Assembly (NCBI GenBank): GCA_021819985.1
Contig: JAKAEG010000113.1
Coordinates: forward strand, 1 to 9,161
From: Nitrospirota bacterium
Lineage (GTDB): Bacteria; Nitrospirota; Thermodesulfovibrionia; Thermodesulfovibrionales; JdFR-88
DNA length: 9,161 bases
Direction: 5' to 3'
Shown here in pieces: positions 1 to 6,909 of the stretch. The notes under the pieces were generated by a model that ran no database searches, was not told where the DNA came from, and was given only the letters and a program-made list of their open reading frames with translations. Position 1 is the stretch's first letter. Each line of letters begins with the position of its first letter. The position numbers were made by a program, and so were the translations under genes.

Positions 1-1014
1 TTCCAGGATATTCTTTAGCGAAGCCCCTTCACCATTACCAGTGACGATCACAGCCCGTATGCCCTCGTTCACCAAATTGCACACCAGAAAAGCATAATCG
101 TTTTCTTTTCCGCTCCCTCCCGAGATTTTTGACAACGGAGCAAAAGAAAATACCGTGAAAGCGGAAGGTTTCGAAAAACCTGCCGCCTCCGGCTGCTGAA
201 CGCGGTTACGTGTCGATATTCTTATCAATTCACGGCACGGCACACTGCTGCATTTCTTATCCTGGTTTGTATCCAGGTCTATGTGGCAGGAAAAGACACT
301 CCCAAGAAAGGGCATATAATCGTCCGCATGATGGTAATAAATAACGGGCAGTTCTCTTCTCTTCCCGGCATACAGCATCGAGGCCGTCAACAGTCCCAAA
401 TCGGCGGGGTGATTGAAAAGGACAACATTTTTTGGGGCCAGGCTAACAAGTTCTCTGCATATTCCCAACACTTCGGACTTGAAAGATCTCCCCCTATGCG
501 GTTTCAACAGGAGACGCCCAGGAGGGAAAAAGCTCTCGGCATCGGACTGAAGCTTCGAATCATAAGTCCGCCCGGAGTACCTGCCTGTTACAAATAATTT
601 AGAATTTTTCATGTTGGAAAGGTATGTTTGCAAAAGGCGCGTATGGCCTCCTGTGCCGTAAATAAAAGACGTCAAAAAAAGTGTGTCTAAAGAAATTTCC
701 TCTTCGAAGGGGCCGGCAACTCCCATTTTTATATGAGATATGGCATAAATAACTTTTTTTTCAATTTCTTTTAATTTTCGAAGACCCGAGGATACGATCT
801 TTTCATCGTTCTCATATGCAAATATACCAGTCTGATAGCCTATCCTGAGCTGCAATTTGACCAGAGATAGAAAGTTGAACCAGCCCCGATTGGTATTCAG
901 CACGCGGACGAAAAAGAAAACAATCTCGGTGGAGAACTCACAAAGAAGAAACATGCGTGAGCTAAAAACAATATTTTTTAGCCTCAGCCTTATAAATCCG
1001 AGCAGCCTTTTCAT
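1..1014 (-). CDS. Probable GT-B-fold glycosyltransferase, N-terminal 338 residues (3' end outside window)
   Basis: I translated this open frame by hand: it is uninterrupted from an ATG at 1014 to the window edge, so the C-terminus is missing. Visible motifs are YGTGGHTRLL at residues 119-128, resembling the N-terminal acceptor-side loop of GT-B enzymes, then FNHPADLG around 200-207 and YYHHADDYMPFLG from about 226. This HPxD followed by HHADx order occurs, from memory, in a loosely characterised group of bacterial polysaccharide-cluster glycosyltransferases. After about residue 285 a second domain seems to begin (FTVFSFAPLSKISGG, then AVIVTGNGEG), as expected for the nucleotide-sugar-binding half. 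No signal peptide is clear, so a cytoplasmic enzyme adding a sugar to the lipid-linked repeat is the inference. It follows the sulfotransferase gene by 38 bases. The ATG has a poor ribosome site: GAGG at 1031-1034 lies 16 bases away but only 7 bases from an in-frame CTG at 1023. Sugar and linkage are unknown. Confidence 0.68.
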   Translation of the reverse strand, partial: MKRLLGFIRLRLKNIVFSSRMFLLCEFSTEIVFFFVRVLNTNRGWFNFLSLVKLQLRIGYQTGIFAYENDEKIVSSGLRKLKEIEKKVIYAISHIKMGVAGPFEEEISLDTLFLTSFIYGTGGHTRLLQTYLSNMKNSKLFVTGRYSGRTYDSKLQSDAESFFPPGRLLLKPHRGRSFKSEVLGICRELVSLAPKNVVLFNHPADLGLLTASMLYAGKRRELPVIYYHHADDYMPFLGSVFSCHIDLDTNQDKKCSSVPCRELIRISTRNRVQQPEAAGFSKPSAFTVFSFAPLSKISGGSGKENDYAFLVCNLVNEGIRAVIVTGNGEGASLKNILE

Positions 1015-1052
1015 TTCAGACAGATTCTAACCTCACGAAAAGTCCCCGTAAA

Positions 1053-1973
1053 TCATTTTTTAAGCCAGTTGGATAGGTCACGGCCGATAATTCCTTCCAG
1101 TTCCTCAATTTCATTTTTATAATGATCTATTAATAAGGATCGCGTGGATGGGCACATTGAAACCTTTTTCAAATTAAAGGATATTATCTTTTCCTTGATC
1201 CCTTTTCTCGTTTCTTTTGGGATGATCACCTTCCAAAGGGATTTAAAAGCGCCACCCTTTTTAGAAAAAAAATCATGAATGAATCTTATTTTTGGCAGCC
1301 CTGAAGGATTGACTCTTTTTCTGTAAGACTGGGCGCAGCTCATCGGGTCCACATCTAAAAAAGAAAAAATATCGGCCATAAGAGAATTGGGATCCTGGCA
1401 TAAATCCTCGTAGAGATAAACTTTGACATCATTAAAATTCTCCTGATATGCCTTTATCCTGTATGAATACAGGCCTTCTTCCAGGTAATTATAGGAAGGG
1501 CCGTAACCTTCAGATATTCGCTTGCTGATATTTTCCGTTTTGATCGCGTCTTCAAAACTCAGGTCCTCGAAACCATTCATTCTGAACATCGTATATTGAG
1601 AAAAGGCCCTGTCCACCGGATTTCTTAATATGATTATGATCTTGATCTTTTCATGATCAGGGATCAAGCGCTTGATATTGGCGATGGTCCTTTCCGGAAG
1701 CAAGAAATAGTAGGTTGAAGCCTCGCCCACGGCCTTGCAGTCCCCCGCGTTGTCGAACAGTTTGCGATAATCGGCCAGGTCATGGACCGTTGAGCATAAA
1801 AATTTATCGCCGTCCTTATAAGCCGGAAGCTTATCATCAGCGAACGTGAAAAAAGTCGGTTCTTTGATATGGGGCATGAAGACCTGCGGGTGCGCTTTTA
1901 AATAATGCGCGATGGAAGATGTCCCGCTTTTACCTGCTCCGGGAATGAGAAAGTTGATCCTAGAAACGGACAC
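1053..1973 (-). CDS. PAPS-dependent carbohydrate sulfotransferase
   Basis: This 306-residue protein should transfer sulfate from PAPS to a hydroxyl or amine of the glycan. The 5'-phosphosulfate-binding loop is at the extreme N-terminus (FLIPGAGKSGTSS, residues 8-20, with K15, S16, G17, T18), followed by AHPQVFMPHIKEPTFF, a layout typical of Sulfotransfer_1 / heparan N-sulfotransferase-like bacterial enzymes. The 3'-phosphate-binding motif IILRNPVDRAFSQY has R117 and S125; GEAS near 83-86 and YEDL at 188-191 are also family hallmarks. The frame is open upstream to a TTG at 2030, but I chose the GTG at 1973. It has GAGGAG at 1980-1985, six bases away, and puts the PAPS loop right after the start as in relatives. 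This start overlaps the flippase stop by 14 bases, implying translational coupling. No signal peptide is seen, so it should act in the cytoplasm, before flipping. PAPS could come from CysC encoded earlier in the same operon. The acceptor sugar is unknown. Confidence 0.9.
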   Translation of the reverse strand: MSVSRINFLIPGAGKSGTSSIAHYLKAHPQVFMPHIKEPTFFTFADDKLPAYKDGDKFLCSTVHDLADYRKLFDNAGDCKAVGEASTYYFLLPERTIANIKRLIPDHEKIKIIIILRNPVDRAFSQYTMFRMNGFEDLSFEDAIKTENISKRISEGYGPSYNYLEEGLYSYRIKAYQENFNDVKVYLYEDLCQDPNSLMADIFSFLDVDPMSCAQSYRKRVNPSGLPKIRFIHDFFSKKGGAFKSLWKVIIPKETRKGIKEKIISFNLKKVSMCPSTRSLLIDHYKNEIEELEGIIGRDLSNWLKK

Positions 1974-3423
1974 TGGAGTCTCCTCTTTTTGAAATAATTT
2001 TATACAGCCCTTTTTTATCGTCTGGTTCAAGGCATGTCCACGACATCAGCAAAGCAGCGGACGTGAAGACTAATGTGAAGATAAGGTTTACGTTATAAGA
2101 TTTCCATTGCGCTATCGACGCGGCCACGATCAGAAGCAGGCCTAAAATCCAATTAAATAACAAACGAACAGGCACTTTGAAGGATATCGCTTTTGAAATC
2201 ACAAAGTAATTGAACAAAAGCGACAGCCCGTAAAACAGGGCCATTGACAAACCCACAGCACCCAATCCCAATTTAAATCTCATAGCTGCCCATGTCCCCG
2301 CAAGAAATCCCGCATCCCAACCGATACTGCCTATGATAAACGGCTTTTCCATTCCCTTTGCTATTGTGATGATCGAGAATATCCAGGCCGTTACCTGCAA
2401 ATAACCCGCTATCAGCATCCATCGGAACATCTCAATGGAAGGCATAAATTTTCTTGTATAGAAAACCAATATTATCCAAGGTTTTACGCAGATAATAAAC
2501 ACTAAAAGAGGCACAATAATACAGGTTGTAAGCCTGCCTACTCTTTTCACCAGGTCTATTTTTTCAGTATCGCTGATGGCGGACAATTTCGGAAGATAAT
2601 AAGTGGCAAAAGAACTCAAAAAAAGTCCTATATATAGATTGCTCAGCGTCCAGTTGACATCAAAAAAGCCGGCGAAAGCCATCCCCATGCGGCTTGAGAT
2701 CAGCCCGCGCACCGCGGCAAGTGAGAGCGCGCCTGCCGTACCGGTCAACAGCATGGCGCCCGCCATCCTGAAAAAATACTTTACGCCAGGCCTGTTCCAG
2801 TATGGGCTGACTTTGAGGTCCGGCATCCATTTGCCGCCTTTAAGAAAATAGAGCAGCGAAACTACGCTGACCGACGCAGTGATTAACAGATACAGCACAA
2901 ATCCGCCATAATGCCCGTGTGAGGCAAGCAGCGACACAGGATAGGCGACCAACAGACCGGCCATTGCGGCAAAGACCTGTACGGTCGAAAGGCGGCCTAT
3001 GGCATGAAATCCGTTAAGCATACTATTCAGGTAATCGCGCAATATGCCGGCAAGCACCGGCAGCGCCAGAAGCATGATAAGTTCCGGATGAGCGATCCCG
3101 AACCATTTCGCAATGATGTGGGACATCAGCAATAACGATGAACCCACGACGATCCCGAAAGCCAGGTATATAACGGCTGTAGTCTTGATATACATGGTCT
3201 GTTCCCGGCCACGCAATCCGCTTACGCCCCGCACCAGAGAAACGCCTCCATTACAGGTTCCGACCGTAATGGCTGATTGCTGTATCTGCCTTAAAATGGA
3301 AAACATCCCTACTCCGGCAGGACCGGCAAAAACCGAGATGATCTTCATGGTAACGGCGCGGATCGCAAGACCCACTATGGTGCCGCTTCCGGTCTTCAGG
3401 AGGGCAATGATCAATTCTCTCAT
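1960..3423 (-). CDS. wzx: Wzx-type lipid-linked oligosaccharide flippase
   Basis: This 487-residue protein is almost wholly hydrophobic, with roughly 12-14 predicted membrane segments by eye, the size and character of MATE/MOP-superfamily polysaccharide flippases. It should move undecaprenyl-diphosphate-linked repeat units across the inner membrane. The N-terminus (LLKTGSGTIVGLAIRAV, then ISVFAGPAGVGMFSILRQIQQ at about residues 29-49) resembles the WzxE/O-antigen-flippase group, in which a GPxGxG turn follows the first helix. The ATG start at 3423 has GGAG at 3430-3433, six bases upstream, and shares an ATGA with the stop of the aminotransferase gene. An aminotransferase gene directly before the flippase is also the wecE-wzxE order of enterobacterial common antigen. 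Sequence alone does not give substrate specificity. Confidence is high for the superfamily and good for the Wzx role because of the operon context. Confidence 0.9.
   Translation of the reverse strand: MRELIIALLKTGSGTIVGLAIRAVTMKIISVFAGPAGVGMFSILRQIQQSAITVGTCNGGVSLVRGVSGLRGREQTMYIKTTAVIYLAFGIVVGSSLLLMSHIIAKWFGIAHPELIMLLALPVLAGILRDYLNSMLNGFHAIGRLSTVQVFAAMAGLLVAYPVSLLASHGHYGGFVLYLLITASVSVVSLLYFLKGGKWMPDLKVSPYWNRPGVKYFFRMAGAMLLTGTAGALSLAAVRGLISSRMGMAFAGFFDVNWTLSNLYIGLFLSSFATYYLPKLSAISDTEKIDLVKRVGRLTTCIIVPLLVFIICVKPWIILVFYTRKFMPSIEMFRWMLIAGYLQVTAWIFSIITIAKGMEKPFIIGSIGWDAGFLAGTWAAMRFKLGLGAVGLSMALFYGLSLLFNYFVISKAISFKVPVRLLFNWILGLLLIVAASIAQWKSYNVNLIFTLVFTSAALLMSWTCLEPDDKKGLYKIISKRGDSSVRF
1980..1985 (-). 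promoter_or_regulatory. Shine-Dalgarno GAGGAG that fixes the sulfotransferase start
   Basis: A strong GAGGAG lies six bases upstream of the GTG at 1971-1973 and inside the last codons of the flippase gene. It favours the GTG start over the upstream TTG at 2030, which would overlap the flippase by 71 bases and add 19 residues with no family counterpart. Confidence 0.75.
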
Positions 3424-4559
3424 GCGTTGCTCCGTAATGAGCTATCCGGGTTGAGAGGTGTTACAAATTTACATATGGACTTGAGGACCTCTTCCACATC
3501 TTTTCCGTCCATGTGGGGGCCCATGGGCAAGCTAAAGATCGAACCGGCAACGCGTTCAGTTATGGGAAACGAACCGGCCTTCCACCCGAATTCTGAATAC
3601 GCGCCCGACAAGTGAGGGGGCTCCGGATAATGGATCAGTGTTTCTATGCCGTCCGTTCTCAAATGGTCCTGCAGCGCTTTCCGGTCCTGATGCCTCACAA
3701 CAAACAAGTGCCATACGGGCTCTGCCCATTCCGCAACAAACGGTTTTAAAAGACCGGGGACATTCTCGATTTTGGACATATAATCCGACGCAATTTGGGC
3801 GCGTTTTCTGTTCCAGCCGTCGAGCCTGCCCAGCTTCACACGAAGGAAAGAGGCCTGCAATTCGTCCAGCCTGGAATTGCAGCCTTTCATAATATGTGAA
3901 TATTTTTTGGGAGATCCGTAATTCCTTAAAAACCTGATCTTCTGTGCGATGCTTTCGTCGTCCGTCACAACTGCGCCGCCGTCTCCAAGCGCGCCGAGGT
4001 TCTTACCCGGATAAAAACTGAAAGCCGCGGCATCTCCCAGCGATCCCACGCGTCGGCCCTTATACCGCGCTCCGTGGGCCTGTGCCGCGTCCTCAAACAC
4101 GTTCAGTCCATATTTCCGCGCGATCATATTTATGCTGTCCATGTCGGCCGGTTGACCATACAGATGAACGGGCATGACAGCTCTGGTATTTCGGGTAACG
4201 GCCTTTTCCACGAGGTCCGGGGCTATATTGAAAGTCTTTTCATCCGGTTCCACCGGGACGGGCCTGGCCCCGCATTGTGACACGGCAAGCCAGGTGGCTA
4301 TGAAAGTGTGACAGGGCACGATCACTTCATCTCCAGGTCCTATTTCATGCGCTCTCAGGATCAAAATTAAAGCATCCAGACCGCTACCTGTTCCGATACA
4401 GTATTTGGCGCCGCAAAAGGCGGCAAATTCCCGCTCAAAAGCTTCGAGCTCAGGACCGAGAATATAATATCCGGACCTCAGCACCCGTTCAGCTGCGGCA
4501 TCAAGCTCCATTTTTAATTCCGCGTAAACGGATGCCAGATCAAGGAACCGGACCGTCAT
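3420..4559 (-). CDS. DegT/DnrJ/EryC1-family dTDP-sugar 3-aminotransferase (FdtB/QdtB-like)
   Basis: This is a full-length (379 residues) PLP enzyme of the sugar aminotransferase family. Seen in order: FLDL at the N-terminus, GSGLDAL (58-64) for cofactor phosphate binding, FEDAAQAHGA (155-164) whose D157 should contact the PLP pyridine nitrogen, SFYPGKNLGALGDGG (181-195) with K186 as the Schiff-base lysine, and NSRLDELQAS (228-237). The YPGKNLGALGDGG form is the one found in 3-aminotransferases such as FdtB/QdtB. The preceding gene is an FdtA-like 3,4-ketoisomerase whose stop overlaps this start by an ATGA. Together these favour transamination at C3 of a dTDP-3-keto-6-deoxyhexose, with glutamate as probable donor, giving dTDP-3-amino-3,6-dideoxy-galactose or -glucose. 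Family assignment is very secure; the exact sugar is inference and depends on which stereochemistry the ketoisomerase yields. Confidence 0.93.
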   Translation of the reverse strand: MTVRFLDLASVYAELKMELDAAAERVLRSGYYILGPELEAFEREFAAFCGAKYCIGTGSGLDALILILRAHEIGPGDEVIVPCHTFIATWLAVSQCGARPVPVEPDEKTFNIAPDLVEKAVTRNTRAVMPVHLYGQPADMDSINMIARKYGLNVFEDAAQAHGARYKGRRVGSLGDAAAFSFYPGKNLGALGDGGAVVTDDESIAQKIRFLRNYGSPKKYSHIMKGCNSRLDELQASFLRVKLGRLDGWNRKRAQIASDYMSKIENVPGLLKPFVAEWAEPVWHLFVVRHQDRKALQDHLRTDGIETLIHYPEPPHLSGAYSEFGWKAGSFPITERVAGSIFSLPMGPHMDGKDVEEVLKSICKFVTPLNPDSSLRSNA

Positions 4560-4972
4560 TTTTTCCCACGCACAACTTGCATAAACTCATTGTAGTCCCG
4601 GTAATAATCTGACTCCTCATATAAATTAGACGCGAGGACCAGGCAAACGGAACCGGATGAAAAATTGTCCAATTCACGCCAGACCATGGGACATATATAC
4701 AATCCGTAATACGAACGGTTCAGATGGAAACGTTTTTTTTCATGGCCGTCGTCAAGGATCACGTCAAAACTGCCGGACATCGCGATGATCAATTGGGACA
4801 AGGCAATATGCGCGTGGCCGCCGCGCTCGGCGCCCCCGGGCACATCATAAAGATAATAGACCCTCCTGATATCAAACGGCACGTGTCTCATTCCTTCGAT
4901 AAAGGTCAGATTCCCTCTTGGATCAGCTATTTTGGGGAAATCGATTATTTTGCAACTATCAAGCAATGACAT
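4556..4972 (-). CDS. fdtA: dTDP-4-keto-6-deoxyglucose 3,4-ketoisomerase (FdtA/QdtA/WxcM-like cupin)
   Basis: This 138-residue single-domain cupin has the size and motifs of FdtA/QdtA. They are ADPRGNLTFIEG (residues 16-27), IRRVYYLYDVPGG (35-47), the signature RGGHAH (50-55) with both conserved histidines, H53 and H55, the SGSFDVILDDG strand pair (66-76), LYICPMVWREL (91-101) and LVLAS followed by a YEESDYYRDYNEF tail. These enzymes shift the keto group of dTDP-4-keto-6-deoxyglucose from C4 to C3, ahead of C3 amination. Product stereochemistry (FdtA, galacto; QdtA, gluco) cannot be told here, so the symbol is provisional. The ATG at 4972 has AAGGA at 4977-4981. The gene is nine bases after the GNAT-like gene and overlaps the aminotransferase start by four bases (ATGA). 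No rmlA or rmlB is in the window, so the dTDP-sugar precursor must come from genes elsewhere. Confidence 0.92.
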   Translation of the reverse strand: MSLLDSCKIIDFPKIADPRGNLTFIEGMRHVPFDIRRVYYLYDVPGGAERGGHAHIALSQLIIAMSGSFDVILDDGHEKKRFHLNRSYYGLYICPMVWRELDNFSSGSVCLVLASNLYEESDYYRDYNEFMQVVRGKK

Positions 4973-4981
4973 ATTATCCTT

Positions 4982-5941
4982 TCAGCTCCATACGTAAAAA
5001 TCCTGTACGGCCGAGCCGGCCCCGAAACCCGCCTTAAAATTGAAAAGACCTGTATTCAGGACCTTTCCTTCACGTTCCGTGCTCGCTCCGAACGAAAAAT
5101 ATTTTATTCCGTGTCTCTCGGCGCTTTTTATAATTGTTTCCAAAAGGAGGTCGACAGAGAAAAGAGATCTGCCTTTCTCCGTGGAGGCAATATATTGAGT
5201 GTGCCAGGCGGACTTGCTCATTTTAAATATCCAGGCCCCGGCCACGCATCCGTTTTTATCGCTGGCCGTCCAAAGATCGATTTGTTCGGGAAAACGCGAC
5301 CCAAGCTCCAGCATTTCATCCACCGTGTGGGCGGGTAAGGCCCCATGCCGCTCATTAAGGCATTCCCTGAGTACTTCAAAAAAATTGGAATATGCCTGCC
5401 CGCTTCCGTCTGTCCGGATATCCAGCCCCGATGATAGCGCCTTGTTTACAGCCCATTTCCTGCCTTTGCTCAGTGACCGGCTGCCATCCAGGTGTATCAC
5501 GTTCCACAGGTCGCGTCTTTCGATGCGCGCCCCAAGGTCCCACAATGCGTGTATGTCAGAATGAAAAGGAATAGTGTGCAGATGAAAAGGAATGGCTTTG
5601 TAAAGGAGCGATTGATAGCCCTGCTCTTTGTACCATTGAAAAACCAATTGCAAAATTTTGTGTACATCGCCGGCGCCGGTCCGGCCGGAGCATATGAGCC
5701 CGCCATGGGTAATGCCGGGGTGTGATGAGACAAGCAATGGGTCCGTGCTGTTGGTAGCAGCGGGGAAAACGCCAGCGATCTGCTCTTTATCATTTCTGAT
5801 TATCAAAGAGACATCAGTGAAGCGGTCTTTATGATAATTTAAAAATCTTCTCGTCTGCAGGAATGTCCCGTTATTGGAAATTCCGATAAAGGCATCCCAT
5901 TCTGCCTCATTTTTTTCAGCATCAAATCGTAAAATCTTCAT
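4982..5941 (-). CDS. FemAB/GNAT-like acyltransferase of polysaccharide clusters
   Basis: This 319-residue protein looks like the two-lobed GNAT-type N-acyltransferases (Acetyltransf_6/FemAB-like) often annotated in capsule and O-antigen loci. Recognisable pieces are SHPGITHGGLI (73-83), YKAIPFHLHTIPFHSD (114-129), ERRDLWNVI (141-149), an RKWAVNKALSSGLDI stretch (161-175), ERHGALPAHTVDEM (197-210), AWHTQYIAS (245-253) in the second lobe, and the closing FSFGASTEREGKVLNTGL (282-299) and FKAGFGAG (302-309). No signal peptide or membrane segment is visible, so it should be cytoplasmic. By position, between two aminotransferases and before the ketoisomerase, its likeliest job is N-acylating an amino sugar nucleotide or lipid-linked amino sugar. 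The acyl group could be acetyl-CoA derived or, as in Fem proteins, aminoacyl-tRNA derived; the sequence does not decide. The start ATG shares an ATGA with the upstream stop. Family is fairly secure; donor and acceptor are inferred. Confidence 0.8.
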   Translation of the reverse strand: MKILRFDAEKNEAEWDAFIGISNNGTFLQTRRFLNYHKDRFTDVSLIIRNDKEQIAGVFPAATNSTDPLLVSSHPGITHGGLICSGRTGAGDVHKILQLVFQWYKEQGYQSLLYKAIPFHLHTIPFHSDIHALWDLGARIERRDLWNVIHLDGSRSLSKGRKWAVNKALSSGLDIRTDGSGQAYSNFFEVLRECLNERHGALPAHTVDEMLELGSRFPEQIDLWTASDKNGCVAGAWIFKMSKSAWHTQYIASTEKGRSLFSVDLLLETIIKSAERHGIKYFSFGASTEREGKVLNTGLFNFKAGFGAGSAVQDFYVWS

Positions 5942-6909
5942 ACGTTTTCCATTAGAAAATGCAGGAGGATATAAGTCCTCTCATAATCCGTCAAAAACTG
6001 GTGGATTGGAAAATAAAAACCGTCATTCCCATAATATTCAGTGGCTTCTATCCCGGCATCGACGCAGTTCTTTTTGATTTGGGCTCCTGATACGGCAAAG
6101 GGCGCCCTCGCGATAAAAGTCCCCGGAACAACCCCGTCTTCCAGATTAAAATAAGGATGCACAGAATGGTCTCTCAGTTGTCTTTCAAAAAATTCCCAAT
6201 TGGAACGCCGTATTTTGTTCCATTCCTCTTGAGAGCCGCTCGAACGCATCAACATATCCGTTAAAAAATCCTTATCATCATCAGGAAGAGGCTTTTCACA
6301 GATATTTGCCGCTTCCTTTTTTGATATAAGCATTCCGCCAAAAGGCACAGGATAATATTTGGGCAGGCTGTATATGGCATAATCTCCAATTGAGCCTATC
6401 GCTGCTCCGGCTATTCTTGATCCGATCCCATAGGCGCAATCTTCAATTACGGGCAAATTCAGTCCGCTCAAAAATCGCGGCAGCTCACATGGAAAACCGA
6501 ATTCATGTATCAGCAGGACCGCCTTTGTCCCGACTTCAGGATCTCTGGTCCAGCGGCAGATCTCATTTATGGCCGTTGTTACACATGAACTGATATATGG
6601 GCCTCCAGTGGTCGTGATTATCAGAACACTTTCATCGCGTTGTAAACCGATCCGGTTTAAAGCCATTTTCAGCGCCTGACGTCCGCTGCTCGCAAAAGTG
6701 ATCTCCCTCCCGTTATCCAGCCAGAACCGCGGGGTCAGGACACTGCTGTTCTTTTCAGTTCCGGTCTTTAACAACTCTTCCATTTTCAATGGACTGAATG
6801 GAGATATCCGTATATGCGAGGACATATGCGGCAACGGGGAAAGCACACCCGAAGGATAGGATATCCGGCAGTTCGCGAGGCGGGTTTTCACCTGGCCTGA
6901 TTCCCGCAT
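5938..6909 (-). CDS. Short, divergent DegT/DnrJ/EryC1-family aminotransferase
   Basis: This PLP-fold protein (323 residues at most) retains ASSGRQALKMAL (73-84) at the cofactor-phosphate site, VIEDCAYGIGSR (154-165) with D157, and YSLPKYYPVPFGGMLIS (180-196) with K184 as the candidate Schiff-base lysine. Its end, FYFPIHQFLTDYERTYI, matches the usual DegT C-terminal YPxHxxxT pattern. It is about 50 residues shorter than typical members. The standard HLYGQP motif is HEFGFP (135-140), and I cannot find the usual NxRxxxLQAA segment, so it may be a specialised or weak enzyme. The first ~55 residues are not recognisable. The ATG at 6909 overlaps cysC by 22 bases with a poor ribosome site. A GTG at 6891 would give a GTGA overlap with the cysC stop, like the ATGA overlaps elsewhere in this operon, and may be the true start; I list the outer limit. 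Substrate unknown; it may work with the GNAT-like gene directly downstream, which it overlaps by four bases. Confidence 0.8.
   Translation of the reverse strand: MRESGQVKTRLANCRISYPSGVLSPLPHMSSHIRISPFSPLKMEELLKTGTEKNSSVLTPRFWLDNGREITFASSGRQALKMALNRIGLQRDESVLIITTTGGPYISSCVTTAINEICRWTRDPEVGTKAVLLIHEFGFPCELPRFLSGLNLPVIEDCAYGIGSRIAGAAIGSIGDYAIYSLPKYYPVPFGGMLISKKEAANICEKPLPDDDKDFLTDMLMRSSGSQEEWNKIRRSNWEFFERQLRDHSVHPYFNLEDGVVPGTFIARAPFAVSGAQIKKNCVDAGIEATEYYGNDGFYFPIHQFLTDYERTYILLHFLMENV

Noticed and set aside
283..597. Plus-strand open frame of 104 codons.
   Set aside because: It lies antisense to the glycosyltransferase-like frame, which is open across the whole region and carries recognisable motifs; its product resembles nothing known.
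1015..1052. Gap between the sulfotransferase and glycosyltransferase genes, checked for a terminator or promoter.
   Set aside because: There is no stem-loop with a T tract and no convincing promoter elements in 38 bases; only a weak GAGG is present.
4733..4740. Eight-base T run (A8 in the coding strand) in the ketoisomerase gene, with similar eight-base runs at 754-761 and 1265-1272, considered as slippage or phase-variation tracts.
   Set aside because: In each case the protein family match or the open frame continues unbroken across the run, and the runs encode ordinary Lys or Phe codons in an AT-rich setting. Eight bases is short for phase variation.
5497..5793. Minus-strand open frame of 98 codons inside the GNAT-like gene.
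   Set aside because: It is a different frame of a gene with a clear family match and has no family features of its own.
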